Assembly: GCA_001000065.1 (NCBI GenBank)
Contig: LCGZ01000003.1
Coordinates: 124,001 to 188,000 of the forward strand
Source: a candidate division TM6 bacterium GW2011_GWF2_43_87
Lineage (GTDB): Bacteria > Babelota > Babeliae > Babelales > Babelaceae
Length of the DNA: 64,000 bases
Direction: 5' to 3'
Within the stretch, counting starts at the first letter, position 1, and every line of letters begins with the position of its first letter. Below the pieces are notes generated by a model. It saw only the letters and a list, made by a program, of their open reading frames with translations, was not told the DNA's origin and ran no database searches. Position numbers and translations under genes: made by a program. Shown in pieces: positions 1-9,316 of the stretch.

Positions 1-253
1 TCCTGGATCTCTTTTTACGGGCAAATCGGCATCACAACACCTTGAAAATCTCAAAAAATGTTTTAATGAAACGAACAATAGCTGGAATGAAAGTCGTATT
101 AAGAGTTATCTTAATACGATTAAAAATAATGCATTAAACAAAACATTAACAAAACAGAGGGCTCGCTTTGGCGCGGCTTTAGGGATAGTAGTAGATAATG
201 CAAAAAAAACTAACACTATCATTCCACATCTCTTTTTTCATAAAAAACAATGA
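1..253 (+). CDS. C-terminal end of an ankyrin-type protein (5' truncated)
   Basis: An open frame enters from the left edge (first full codon at position 2) and stops at TGA 251-253, leaving 83 residues. By hand alignment 71 of these 83 residues match the C-terminus of the next gene (545-2899), starting at the PGSLFTGKSAS motif and running through RARFGAALGIVV to the HKK tail. It is therefore the tail of a tandem paralogue carrying the same non-ankyrin C-terminal domain. Whether ankyrin repeats precede it cannot be seen in this window. No function is known for the domain. The differences from the paralogue are mostly substitutions with no frame disruption, so this looks like an intact gene end. 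Confidence 0.8.
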   Translation, partial: PGSLFTGKSASQHLENLKKCFNETNNSWNESRIKSYLNTIKNNALNKTLTKQRARFGAALGIVVDNAKKTNTIIPHLFFHKKQ

Positions 254-324
254 TTGAACCCTCCAAAAGTCGGCTAAAGGAACGTATTATACTAACTTGC
301 TAATTGGTAGTTTCATTGACTAAT

Positions 325-380
325 CATGTATAAACTTGCTTAATGTAGCGCCGAAGTTTTTCTTTGCAAGTTTATACATG
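325..380 (+). terminator. 15-bp perfect inverted repeat
   Basis: Arms 325-339 and 366-380 are perfectly complementary, with a 26-nt loop. It lies between the stop of the truncated gene at 253 and the start at 545. No clean U-run follows the right arm, so it may be a weak terminator or a leader hairpin. The rest of 254-544 shows no gene; a weaker 6-bp inverted repeat lies near 399-421. Confidence 0.4.
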
Positions 381-544
381 TATTTTAGTTGGCAGAGCAT
401 ATGGATTTATCTAACCATATACTTTGCCAATATTAATAATAGAGTGAGAGACCTGGAAAACTATCAAGTTTTTTGTTGCCACAATTAAACATTTATGCAA
501 TAATAGAAAATAAAATAAAAAACAAATTAATAGGAGTTATAAGA

Positions 545-2899
545 ATGAATAGAATAAAAAAATCCTTACTTGCATTGGTAGTGGGAAGCCTTGCTATGGT
601 AAGCCATACTGCAGATGCTATGGTGTCAACAAAGCATTTAATTGGAAAAAAGAGTATAGGTAAAAGTTCTAAATTTTTTAAACCAATTCAATCGTTTGAA
701 GGCTTCGAAAACAAAGGTTATACGTTTGGAAAATTGTTGCAGCTACAGCTTAAAGAGTCTGTCAAAGCAAATGAAAACCCTAATCAAAGTGATGAATTTG
801 TGTGCGCTATTCTTAATGGGAATCTGGAAGAAATAAATGAAAATCTAAAAAAAATAAGAAAAATTTTAAATGCGGGGGTGGATGTAAATCAGTGCAATAG
901 CGATGGTTTTGCTCCACTTTTTGTAGCCATCAACAGAGGGGATAAAGAGATAGTAGAGCTTCTCTTGGAACATGGCGCTGATGTCAATATTTCTGAAAAG
1001 ACTATGGGTTGTACTCCACTTTATCTGGCTTGTCAAGAGGGATATGAATTTATCGCAAAGCGTCTTCTTGAATCAGGAGCCCTTGTAGATAAAAGCACTA
1101 ACGATGGCTATACTCCACTTCTTTGGGCCGTAAAAGCCGGGAATAAAGAGATAGTAGAGCTTCTCTTGAAATATAAAGCTAATGTTAATATTGTCGAAAA
1201 GATTAAGGGCGGTACTCCACTTTATCTGGCTTGTCAAAATGGATATGAATTTATCGTAAAGCGTCTTCTTGAATCAGGAGCCCTTGTAAATAAAGGCGCT
1301 AACGATGGCAGTACTCCACTTTATATTGCTTGTCAAAATGGATATGAATTTATCGTAAAGCATCTTCTTGATTCAGGAGCTCTTGTAGATAACGGCACAA
1401 ACGCTGGCTGTACTCCACTTTATATTGCTTGTCAAAATGAATATGAATTTATCGTAAAGCGTCTTCTCGACTCAAAAGCTCAAGTAGATAAAAGCACTAA
1501 CGATGGCTGGACTCCACTTTATATTGCTTGTCGAAAAGGGAATCTGAATATTGTAAAATTCCTTATTGAACACAAGGCAGATGTTAATAAAAAACACGAT
1601 GACACAAGCTCACCTCTTTATGGTGTATGTAGGAAAGAATCTGAAGATCGTGTGCAGATAGTTAAGATACTTTTAAAAGAAGGGGCAGACCCTGACGATA
1701 GTGTCTTGCATTTTGCATGCCTATCTGAATATGTAAAAATGGCAACTGCTTTAATAAAAGGCAATGCTAATATTAATTTAAAAAGTCCAGAATGTGGATT
1801 AACACCACTCATAATAGCGTGTTTGAAAAACAACTATGAGATGGTGGAAAGGTTAGTTGCGTTAGGCGCCAATGTTTCTTTATGTGGTGATTTTAACACG
1901 TCGCCGCTCCATGCAGCTGTCATTACAAGCAACAAGAAAATAATTGAATTTTTAGTTAATAATAAAGCTGACTTATGGGTGACAAATGACGAAGGAAAAA
2001 CAGCTCGGATGCTTGCCCGGAGTATGGCTCGCTCAGAAATTAGCAAGAAAAAGCGTGATAACTACAAAAAAATTGAAGATTTTTTAGAAAAACAAGAGAA
2101 CTTACAAACTCCATCATCTCTAAAGAATTCAAAAAATCTTAACACTAATTTTGTAAAAGAGAAGAAACTTAAGATAGATGGCGTAAATGGCTCCATAGAG
2201 GATGATCATACGGACTCTGTTCTTAACGATCATATGAACGAGTACCTTGAAAATGCAAAGATATGGGACTTTTATAATCAGGAAAAAAGCCTAGATTTGA
2301 CTAATCCATCTAGTTCTACAGATATTTGTGAGACTAAAAATTATTTTATTGTTTCAAATTCATCATCTTCTGCGCCATGGACTTTGGTTCTAAAAAAGAA
2401 TAATCATGTATTAATGCCTATAAAAAACGTCACTATATTGTCTCAAAAGCCTGATTTATACCATACCGTTTCTAAGATCATTTTTAATACTCCTAATCTA
2501 TTTTCGCAGGGACGTAAGGTTGAATATTGCAAAGGTAAAACAACCGCAGAAGCTAAGTCTCTAATAAAGAACTATGATCTTTACGAAGATGCTCTTCCTA
2601 GCACGTGTGACATTGTCTGGTTTCCGGGATCTCTTTTTACAGGTAAATCAGCGTCACAACACCTTGCAAATCTCAAGAAATGTTTTAATAAAACAAACAA
2701 TAGCTGGAATGAAAGCAGCATAAAGAGCTATCTTAATACAATTAAAAAGAATGTGTTAAATAAAACATTAACAAAACAGAGAGCTCGATTTGGCGCAGCT
2801 TTAGGGATAGTAGTAAAGAATACAAAGACAACTAACTTTGTCATTCCGCATCTCTTTTATCATAAAAAAATAATGATGAATAAAGAGAGCAAAATGTAA
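545..2899 (+). CDS. exported ankyrin-repeat protein with unknown C-terminal domain
   Basis: 784 residues. The start at 545 is preferred over the upstream in-frame start at 473 because a Shine-Dalgarno (taggag, about 530-535) precedes it and it begins a clean signal peptide (MNRIKKS then a hydrophobic stretch to about residue 25). Roughly ten or more ankyrin repeats occupy residues about 90-490, with consensus TPLYxACQxGYEFIVKxLLxSGALV. A charged linker follows. Residues about 597-775 form a separate domain, with LSQKPDxxHxxV, VWFPGSLFTGKSA and RFGAALGIVV as landmarks, shared with the genes at 1-253 and 4640-6811. Ankyrin repeats bind proteins; the exported location suggests a host-directed or envelope role, which is inference. 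The C-terminal domain is not one I recognise. Confidence 0.9.
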   Translation: MNRIKKSLLALVVGSLAMVSHTADAMVSTKHLIGKKSIGKSSKFFKPIQSFEGFENKGYTFGKLLQLQLKESVKANENPNQSDEFVCAILNGNLEEINENLKKIRKILNAGVDVNQCNSDGFAPLFVAINRGDKEIVELLLEHGADVNISEKTMGCTPLYLACQEGYEFIAKRLLESGALVDKSTNDGYTPLLWAVKAGNKEIVELLLKYKANVNIVEKIKGGTPLYLACQNGYEFIVKRLLESGALVNKGANDGSTPLYIACQNGYEFIVKHLLDSGALVDNGTNAGCTPLYIACQNEYEFIVKRLLDSKAQVDKSTNDGWTPLYIACRKGNLNIVKFLIEHKADVNKKHDDTSSPLYGVCRKESEDRVQIVKILLKEGADPDDSVLHFACLSEYVKMATALIKGNANINLKSPECGLTPLIIACLKNNYEMVERLVALGANVSLCGDFNTSPLHAAVITSNKKIIEFLVNNKADLWVTNDEGKTARMLARSMARSEISKKKRDNYKKIEDFLEKQENLQTPSSLKNSKNLNTNFVKEKKLKIDGVNGSIEDDHTDSVLNDHMNEYLENAKIWDFYNQEKSLDLTNPSSSTDICETKNYFIVSNSSSSAPWTLVLKKNNHVLMPIKNVTILSQKPDLYHTVSKIIFNTPNLFSQGRKVEYCKGKTTAEAKSLIKNYDLYEDALPSTCDIVWFPGSLFTGKSASQHLANLKKCFNKTNNSWNESSIKSYLNTIKKNVLNKTLTKQRARFGAALGIVVKNTKTTNFVIPHLFYHKKIMMNKESKM
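1013..1610 (+). repeat. 99/102-bp tandem coding repeats (ankyrin units)
   Basis: The string actccact recurs at 1013, 1112, 1214, 1313, 1412 and 1511, a period of 99 bp with one 102-bp step, which equals one 33-34-residue ankyrin unit. Several units (1214, 1313, 1412) are nearly identical at nucleotide level, indicating recent internal duplication rather than only protein-level conservation. Confidence 0.85.
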
Positions 2900-2951
2900 A
2901 GTCGAAAGAGCTTTTTAATTTTGATACACTGGGCTTAATGAAATTCTATGT

Positions 2952-3004
2952 CAGGATTAAATTTATTTAGGATAAACTTCTAAATAAATTTAATCCTGTT
3001 TTTT
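2952..3004 (+). terminator. strong rho-independent terminator
   Basis: A 19-bp perfect stem (2952-2970 with 2980-2998) and a 9-nt loop are followed by six T residues at 2999-3004. It ends the ankyrin gene just before proS. The stem is AT-rich. Confidence 0.85.
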
Positions 3005-3019
3005 AAGGGAACTTTTAAA

Positions 3020-4438
3020 ATGAAGAAACTAGCAGACATACAACAAAATTTTCCAGAGTGGTATCAAGATGTAGTCTATGCTTCTCAGCTTGCAGATCAA
3101 GCTCCTGTTCGAGGCTGCATGGTAATGCGCCCCTATGGATGCGCTCTATGGGAAGAGATGCAAAAAGTTCTCGATACTCGTTTTAAAGAAACAGGACATC
3201 AAAACGCGGCCTTCCCACTTTTGATTCCTGAATCTTTCTTAAAGAGAGAAAAGGAACATGTTGAAGGTTTTGCACCTGAGCTTGCCGTGGTTACACATGC
3301 AGGAGGCAAGGAACTTGAGGAGCCTTTGATTGTTAGACCAACATCTGAAACAATTGTTCACTACATGTTTGCGCAGTGGATACGCTCATGGCGAGATCTT
3401 CCGCTTAAAATCAATCAATGGGCGAGTGTAGTTAGATGGGAATTAAGACCACGTCCCTTCTTAAGAACCTCAGAATTTTGGTGGCAAGAAGGTCATACGG
3501 CTCACGAAACGTATGAAGAGGCCTGTGAAGAAGCTCATCGTATGCATCATGTTTACCAAGAGTTTATGGAAGAATATTTGGCTATCCCCGTAGTTGCAGC
3601 CTTTAAACCGGAACACGAAAAATTTGCCGGAGCCGACCAAACTTTAACACTTGAGGCTATGATGCAAGATGGGAAAGCCCTCCAAATGGGAACCTCCCAC
3701 TTTATTTCACAAAATTTTGCCAAAGCATTTAACATTACGTTTCAAGATCGCAATGGTGGCGTTTCTTACCCACATCTGACTAGTTGGGGCGTAACAACAC
3801 GTATGATTGGGGCTGTGGTTGGAGTACATGGAGACCAAAAGGGACTGGTCATGCCTCCACGCATTGCGCCTATTCAAGTTGTAATTGTGCCTATTTTTAA
3901 GGCAGAAAATCGTGAAATTATCTTGGCGGCTGCACATAAGGTTGCAGAAAGCCTTAAGGGTCTTGTTCGTGTTCATAATGATACTCGAGATTTTGAAACG
4001 CCCGGTGCCAAGTTTTATGAGTGGGAACTTAAGGGAATACCTCTGCGCATAGAACTAGGACCTCGCGATCTTGAAAAAAATAGTGTTACGATAGTTGATC
4101 GACTTGGAATTGCTAAAGAAATCGTAAAAATAAGCGATCTTGTGCATATAGTTCCTCAAAAAATGGTTGAAATTCAAAAGGCCTTATTTGATAAAGCCTA
4201 TGAGCTCCGTTCCAAAAAATGGTTTATTACGGATGAGTTATTGACTTCTTTTGGGCCACGTCTTCGTGAAGAAGGTGGATTTTATCAGGTTGGATGGAAC
4301 AAAAGTAAAGAATCGGTTGAAGCTCTTAAGGAGTATGGAGCAACTGTACGGTGCGTCTTGCCAAGTAAGGATGCTCGAATCTGTTTTCATTCAGGAAAAC
4401 CTAGTGAATGCGATATCTTAATTGCCAAGGCTTACTAA
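3020..4438 (+). CDS. proS: prolyl-tRNA synthetase, archaeal/eukaryotic-type short form
   Basis: 472 residues, class II aminoacyl-tRNA synthetase that charges tRNA-Pro in the cytoplasm. Visible motifs: RPTSET (about 104-109), motif 2 RWELRPRPFLRTSEFWWQEG (about 139-158), GTSHFISQNFAKAF, and the motif 3 region. There is no room for the approximately 180-residue insertion domain of the usual bacterial ProRS, and the protein ends in a C-terminal tyrosine (KAY), both traits of the archaeal/eukaryal-type enzyme that some bacteria carry. A Shine-Dalgarno (aaggga) lies just upstream of ATG 3020. It sits alone between two exported ankyrin genes. Confidence 0.95.
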   Translation: MKKLADIQQNFPEWYQDVVYASQLADQAPVRGCMVMRPYGCALWEEMQKVLDTRFKETGHQNAAFPLLIPESFLKREKEHVEGFAPELAVVTHAGGKELEEPLIVRPTSETIVHYMFAQWIRSWRDLPLKINQWASVVRWELRPRPFLRTSEFWWQEGHTAHETYEEACEEAHRMHHVYQEFMEEYLAIPVVAAFKPEHEKFAGADQTLTLEAMMQDGKALQMGTSHFISQNFAKAFNITFQDRNGGVSYPHLTSWGVTTRMIGAVVGVHGDQKGLVMPPRIAPIQVVIVPIFKAENREIILAAAHKVAESLKGLVRVHNDTRDFETPGAKFYEWELKGIPLRIELGPRDLEKNSVTIVDRLGIAKEIVKISDLVHIVPQKMVEIQKALFDKAYELRSKKWFITDELLTSFGPRLREEGGFYQVGWNKSKESVEALKEYGATVRCVLPSKDARICFHSGKPSECDILIAKAY

Positions 4439-4474
4439 TAATAGCTTGAATCGCTTATCGCTTTAATTATGGTA

Positions 4475-4504
4475 AGGGGTATGTGGTTTTAACAGCATAC
4501 CCCT
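4475..4504 (+). terminator. 9-bp inverted repeat after proS
   Basis: Arms 4475-4483 (aggggtatg) and 4496-4504 are perfectly complementary across a 12-nt loop. No T-run follows, so terminator function is uncertain, but it lies 37 bp after the proS stop, where one is expected. Confidence 0.4.
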
Positions 4505-4541
4505 AAGTGCTATGGTTGGGATATCTTAAAGCTTAATTTTC

Positions 4542-4570
4542 TTTACAAATTTTCATAAATTTACTATATT
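4542..4570 (+). promoter_or_regulatory. sigma70-like promoter for the second ankyrin gene
   Basis: TTTACA at 4542-4547, a 17-bp spacer and TATATT at 4565-4570 give a good vegetative promoter match in an AT-rich region. The predicted leader to the ATG at 4640 is about 63 nt. Confidence 0.5.
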
Positions 4571-4639
4571 TACTAATATTTACTGCTGTTGGCATCAAAT
4601 ACATTTAATACTAATATAAAAATAAAAAAGGAAATAATC

Positions 4640-6811
4640 ATGTATAAAAGAGTCAAGTTTATTGCACTCGTATGTTTTGCAGGTTTTTTAGGGTCCGCTA
4701 ATATGACAGCAATGCTTTCTATAAAGGCGTCAGGGCAAAAAGAGAAAATTCCTGCTCCGCTTTCTGAGTTAGAAGAAAAACTTTTGAGGTTTGAGCGTGA
4801 AATAGAAAACAAACCTTTTGTTGTTCCATCGCCTTCTATTTTTAATAGTCCACAAGTTGTGCTATGTACGCAATTTGTTAAAAAGATGACTTTGCCTAAG
4901 CCAATAGAAGATTCATTAAAAATTATCAAAGAATGTTTGCCAGCAGAAAATTTATCAAATAAGAATATGAAAAAGTTGCTTCTAGACGGAACATTAGAAA
5001 AGAATATGGGGAAATGCCTTGAAGAGTTGAAAATCGATTCCCCTGAGATTTCGAGAACCTTGAAGCGTATGAAGTCGCATAAAATCAAGTTAAAAAAACT
5101 AAATAAAACTGAAGACTTTGCTTATATGGTTAAGGAGCATAACTTTGAAGAGGCAAAAGCCATTCTTACTCATACTAAAATAGATACAAGCCTAATGAAT
5201 GCCTTATTTGAGACCTTCTGCGATGGGGATTTGGAAGCGATTAAGTTTCTGGTTGATTACATACCAGACATTGATACTCCAGGTACGCTTGGAAGAACTG
5301 GATTTGAAGAAGCATGTTTAATAGGGAGTTTTGACATAGCTGACTTTCTTCTTTCAAAAAATGCAAGCCTAAACAACTGTAACAAAAAGGGAATGACTCC
5401 CGTTCAAACTGCTGTCTATAGAGGGAATATAAAGATGTTGGAATATCTCAGCGGTAAGGGGGCGAATCTGAATGTGCTTGATAAAAACAATGGCACACTT
5501 CTTCATTTAGTTTGCAGTAGTTGTGAAGCGAACATATTTAAGTTAAACCATAACAATGACTTTGCATATCTAGCGTGTTTAATGCATCTTCTTATTAAAA
5601 GCGGCCTTGATATTAATGCTGTGGACAAAAATAAACGAACACCTTTCTTTTTTGCATGTCAAAATAAGAGTGAGCCAAGCACTTTTCTTGTTCGTTACCT
5701 TGTTGTACTGAAAAAGATAAACATAAATGTCCTTAATAAAAATAATGGACTTGCGCCACTTCATGAGGCCGCGTTGGCGGGAAGTGCTCGAGATATTTTA
5801 GTCCTTCTAGAAAATGCTGCTTCTATTGATATCCCTAGTGACAAAAATCAAACCCCTCTCCATTTTGCATGTTTGAGTGGAAGCTTGGAAGCTGTAAAGT
5901 GCCTTATTGAAAAAGGTGCCTATATTAATAACGTTGATTTTAAAGGTAGAACTCCACTTTCGATAGCCAAATCAAAAGACTACAAAGAGATAGAAAAATA
6001 TCTTGAAGGGAAAGGCGCCGTTTTGAGCAACAAGCTTGATAGCCTAGATAAATGCATTAAAAAAATAGGCAAGATAAACGAAAATGAAAAATCTAATAAA
6101 TCTAAGCCATTGTTCAAAGAGAATTCAGAAGAGTTTGAACCTGAGCATCCGTTTCCTATTGAAGAAAAGATAATTGAAGAGAAGAAAGAAAAAAATGAGG
6201 ATTTCCTTTTTAATAAGCATGAGCTTAAAGGGAAAGCCCTTCTTTTAAATGCTCCAACCTTAGAAACAGATACTTATCTTATTATGGCTCGAGAATGGGG
6301 CGCAAAGACCTCTGTCCTGGTCTTGCAAAAGCAGAAAGGTGTGAGTCAAACAAAAGATCTTTCACCTAATCATCTTACGCTTTTATCCCAAAAAGAAGAT
6401 AAGTTCCATAAACATGTTCGTCCACTATTTCAAAATTCTATGTTGTTAAATCATGGTCGATCATTATTGTATAGCTCTAACAAGCTGTCTCCAGAGATTA
6501 AGTCTATAATAAAAAAATATGGAATAAAAACAAATAAACTGCCTGATCCATGCAGAATAGTCTGGTTTCCAGGCTGTTTATTTACAGGCAATAGTGCTAT
6601 TACCCATTTTGCAGAGCTTAAGAAGTTTTTTACTGGAGTAAATAGTGGTGACGATGCCAAGATTGAAAAATACTTAGAAGACGTAAAGCAAGCGCAAAAA
6701 AATGAATCCTGCAAAAAGGCGTGCTTTGGAGCAGGTATTGGCATTCTTGTTTTCGATGAAATTAGTGATGAAACTTTGGTAACACATAGTTTCTTTCACA
6801 GAGAGATTTAA
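4640..6811 (+). CDS. exported ankyrin-repeat protein with the same unknown C-terminal domain
   Basis: 723 residues from ATG 4640, chosen because aaaaaagga precedes it and a signal peptide starts there (MYKRVKFIALVCFAGFLGS). The N-terminal third is helical and charged. Ankyrin units span about residues 163-463 (TPLHFACLSGSLEAVKCLIEKGA is the clearest). A lysine/glutamate-rich linker follows. Residues about 534-721 match the C-terminal domain of the 545 gene: LLSQKEDKFHKHV, GRSLLY, IVWFPGCLFTGNSA, ACFGAGIGILV and a terminal HSFFHREI. The shared domain is much more conserved than the repeats, so it is probably the functional part. The ligand is unknown. Confidence 0.9.
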   Translation: MYKRVKFIALVCFAGFLGSANMTAMLSIKASGQKEKIPAPLSELEEKLLRFEREIENKPFVVPSPSIFNSPQVVLCTQFVKKMTLPKPIEDSLKIIKECLPAENLSNKNMKKLLLDGTLEKNMGKCLEELKIDSPEISRTLKRMKSHKIKLKKLNKTEDFAYMVKEHNFEEAKAILTHTKIDTSLMNALFETFCDGDLEAIKFLVDYIPDIDTPGTLGRTGFEEACLIGSFDIADFLLSKNASLNNCNKKGMTPVQTAVYRGNIKMLEYLSGKGANLNVLDKNNGTLLHLVCSSCEANIFKLNHNNDFAYLACLMHLLIKSGLDINAVDKNKRTPFFFACQNKSEPSTFLVRYLVVLKKININVLNKNNGLAPLHEAALAGSARDILVLLENAASIDIPSDKNQTPLHFACLSGSLEAVKCLIEKGAYINNVDFKGRTPLSIAKSKDYKEIEKYLEGKGAVLSNKLDSLDKCIKKIGKINENEKSNKSKPLFKENSEEFEPEHPFPIEEKIIEEKKEKNEDFLFNKHELKGKALLLNAPTLETDTYLIMAREWGAKTSVLVLQKQKGVSQTKDLSPNHLTLLSQKEDKFHKHVRPLFQNSMLLNHGRSLLYSSNKLSPEIKSIIKKYGIKTNKLPDPCRIVWFPGCLFTGNSAITHFAELKKFFTGVNSGDDAKIEKYLEDVKQAQKNESCKKACFGAGIGILVFDEISDETLVTHSFFHREI

Positions 6812-6850
6812 GATAAAAAGCTTAAAAAATCTGTACTAATGTTTGAATTT

Positions 6851-6906
6851 ATACAACGATATGCGCTATAAGGTTTAATAAAAATCGATAGCGCATATTG
6901 TTGTAT
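6851..6906 (+). terminator. 19-bp near-perfect hairpin
   Basis: Arms 6851-6869 and 6888-6906 pair with one mismatch around an 18-nt loop containing atagcgc/gcgctat. It follows the ankyrin gene and precedes dnaN. No long T-run follows, so termination is likely but not certain. Confidence 0.55.
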
Positions 6907-6910
6907 GGTG

Positions 6911-6919
6911 TGGTATACT
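6911..6919 (+). promoter_or_regulatory. extended -10 element upstream of dnaN
   Basis: TGG followed by TATACT at 6914-6919 forms an extended -10 (TGn-TATAAT type). No good -35 is visible. The predicted leader to dnaN is about 55 nt. Confidence 0.35.
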
Positions 6920-6981
6920 TGAAGCAACAATGGTGGATGTCTTTATATTTTCGGCTCTATTAAGTGTGGAACGGCTGTCAT

Positions 6982-8103
6982 ATGGAATTGCAATTTTCGG
7001 TTGAACGTGAACAGATTTTTCCGTTATTATCGGCTCTCCAGCCGCTGGTTTCTAAGAGAACTACAGTAGATGCTACTTCACACATTTTTTTGCATGTAGG
7101 TAACCGCGAACTAGTAGTAAAGGGAACGGATTTAGAAGTAAGTTTGCAAGCCAGCTGTACTATTAATGACTGTTCGTGCCAGACGGGAGAATCTTTCCTG
7201 GTTTCTGGCCGTAGAATTTTTGATATTGTAAAAGAACTTGAGGGCATGGTAACGTGTCGGATTGATGCCAATCAGTTAGTTTTGCAAACTCAAGACATTG
7301 ACCTTAGGCTCGCCATAAAAGGAACGGAAGAATTTCCCCCTTTCCCAGAGCGCATAGAAAATTTAACCCATATTGAAGCTCAAGACTTATTAGCATTGCT
7401 TGAGAAGGTTGCCTTTTTAATTCCTCAAAGCAATTCCAATGCCGCATTAAATGGTCTCTTTGTTGAAGTGGGTCCTACAGGGTTAGTTATGACCGCGACG
7501 GATGGACACTCGTTAGTTCAAGTTAAATCATCAAAATACACCCTTGAAAATCAGCGCAATTGGTTGATCCCGCGTCGCGCTGTTTTTGAATTGAAAAAAT
7601 TAGTTGAAAACTCTGGAGATGCAACTGTATTTTTGGGTACGTGTGATGGGCACTTGGTATTTTCGGGTGAACTCTTTAATTTCTTTACACGTCTTATTGC
7701 ACAACCATTTCCTGAATATCGTCCGGTATTGGAGCGTGAGGGCTTTGTACAGGGGACCGTTGAGCGACAACATTTTATTAAAACATTAAAACGATCGACC
7801 TGCTTACTTTCGGGGCAATTTTTAGCAACTCGCTTTCTTTTTAACAAAGATGCATTACAAGTTACCTTCTCCAATAAGGGAGTGGGAACTTTGGATGAGC
7901 GACTAGCTCTTTCCTCTTTCGCAGGGGAAGAGCTGGATATTCGTTTTTATGCTCCTTACCTTTTAGAGGGGCTTCAGGCATTTGGGGAGGATAAGATACT
8001 TTTCCACCTTAAGAACAGCTCTAAGCCGATAATCTTCGAGTCGAATTCGGATACATCTTCATTGCTGTATTTAGTAATGCCAGTTTCTCCAACAGCTAGG
8101 TAA
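6982..8103 (+). CDS. dnaN: DNA polymerase III beta sliding clamp
   Basis: 373 residues. The ATG at 6982 gives the family N-terminus MELQFSVEREQIFPLLSALQ; an in-frame GTG at 6964 would add six residues. The three-domain clamp layout fits the length. Landmarks include DGHSLVQVKS, FPEYRPVL and a C-terminal IIFES ... YLVMPVSP, the usual beta-clamp ending. It tethers the polymerase to DNA. It is followed after 139 bp by recF, the classic dnaN-recF order, but dnaA is not adjacent (it is at 54.4-55.9 kb). Confidence 0.96.
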   Translation: MELQFSVEREQIFPLLSALQPLVSKRTTVDATSHIFLHVGNRELVVKGTDLEVSLQASCTINDCSCQTGESFLVSGRRIFDIVKELEGMVTCRIDANQLVLQTQDIDLRLAIKGTEEFPPFPERIENLTHIEAQDLLALLEKVAFLIPQSNSNAALNGLFVEVGPTGLVMTATDGHSLVQVKSSKYTLENQRNWLIPRRAVFELKKLVENSGDATVFLGTCDGHLVFSGELFNFFTRLIAQPFPEYRPVLEREGFVQGTVERQHFIKTLKRSTCLLSGQFLATRFLFNKDALQVTFSNKGVGTLDERLALSSFAGEELDIRFYAPYLLEGLQAFGEDKILFHLKNSSKPIIFESNSDTSSLLYLVMPVSPTAR

Positions 8104-8242
8104 TATATCTTCATGCGACCTGGGTTGTATTTGCTAGCATCCGCTCACCCTGCTGAGTGTTTTTTTCGTAGAAAAAAATGTATCGAATGGGTTGATGCAA
8201 TACATAAACTTTCGATTCTTTATTTTATAAAAAGAACCCCTT

Positions 8243-9316
8243 ATGTTTGTTAAGAGCCTCCTTGTCCGTCAATTTAGGTGCTTTGAATCCTTCCAAATTA
8301 CTTTTGACGCTCCTATAACTATTATTGAAGGTCCAAATGGTTCGGGAAAAACCTCTTTGGTTGAAGCTCTTTATTACGCTTGTTACTTAAAATCATTTCG
8401 CACTCACTTGCCACGTGAGATGGCACAGTGGGATAAAGAGGGATTTTCATTGGTTTTGACAGGCGCGAGTGACGCTTCTTCAATGGAAGTTGATAAAGAC
8501 TGGGACCTAAAGGTTGTCATTTCAAATACCAAGCGTTTAATTAAAGCAAATGGAGCGGCAATATCGTCCTATAAAGAGCTTTTTAATTTCTATCGCATGG
8601 TTGCGCTAAGCGCACAGGACCTTTTAATAGTTTCAGGCTCTCCAGAAGAAAGGCGGCAGTTTATTGACCATGCTGTTCTTTTGACAGATCCCCTTTATGC
8701 TCAGAGTCTAAAAAGCTTTAGGAAAACGTTAAAACAGCGTAATGCTCTTTTGGCGCAAGGAGCCTTGGACCGGGTAGTATATGAGATCTGGACCGAGCGA
8801 TTGCAAGGAGTTACCTCCGAAATACGTACACAACGTGAAAGGTATTTAGCAGACCTACAGGTTGAGGTAAATCGGTTGGTTAAGGAACATTTAGAGAGTG
8901 AAATTCCTACTATAGAGCTTCAGTATAAGATAGGCGATGATCAGAATAGTACATTGGAACGAGAAACCTATGTACGTCGATCGCTTATGGGAGCACACTT
9001 GGATGAGATCAACATTTTATTTAATGGACAATCCGCACGTCGATTTGCGTCTCGCGGTCAACTTAAATTGATTGTTTACTTTTTGAAACTTACACAACTC
9101 TCTCTTCTTAAGAAACCTACCATTGTAGTAGTCGATGATTTTATAACCGACTTTGATGAGCAAAGGTCAGAACGTCTTTTGGAGCTTTTGTGTGGAAGAC
9201 AGAATCATTCGTTAGCACAAAGGCAAGTAATTTTTACAGTTCCTAGCGGTTGCGATTTAGGCGAGCGAATGAAAAAGAAGAATTATGCAATATCAATAAA
9301 GACCTTGCCATATTAG
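8243..9316 (+). CDS. recF: DNA replication and repair protein RecF
   Basis: 357 residues, an SMC-like ABC ATPase acting with RecO/RecR at gaps. The Walker A motif GPNGSGKTS is at residues 30-38; the following SFRTHLPREM matches the RecF family. The signature region (SRGQLKLIVYFLKL) and the Walker B region (PTIVVVDDFITDFDEQR) are near the C-terminus. Length is normal. There is no strong Shine-Dalgarno before ATG 8243, although the N-terminus (MFVKSLLVRQFRCF) is typical of the family. Confidence 0.95.
   Translation: MFVKSLLVRQFRCFESFQITFDAPITIIEGPNGSGKTSLVEALYYACYLKSFRTHLPREMAQWDKEGFSLVLTGASDASSMEVDKDWDLKVVISNTKRLIKANGAAISSYKELFNFYRMVALSAQDLLIVSGSPEERRQFIDHAVLLTDPLYAQSLKSFRKTLKQRNALLAQGALDRVVYEIWTERLQGVTSEIRTQRERYLADLQVEVNRLVKEHLESEIPTIELQYKIGDDQNSTLERETYVRRSLMGAHLDEINILFNGQSARRFASRGQLKLIVYFLKLTQLSLLKKPTIVVVDDFITDFDEQRSERLLELLCGRQNHSLAQRQVIFTVPSGCDLGERMKKKNYAISIKTLPY

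Noticed and set aside
4573-5088. 171-codon - strand ORF
   Set aside because: Fully antisense to the 4640-6811 ankyrin gene, no start signals; a shadow frame.
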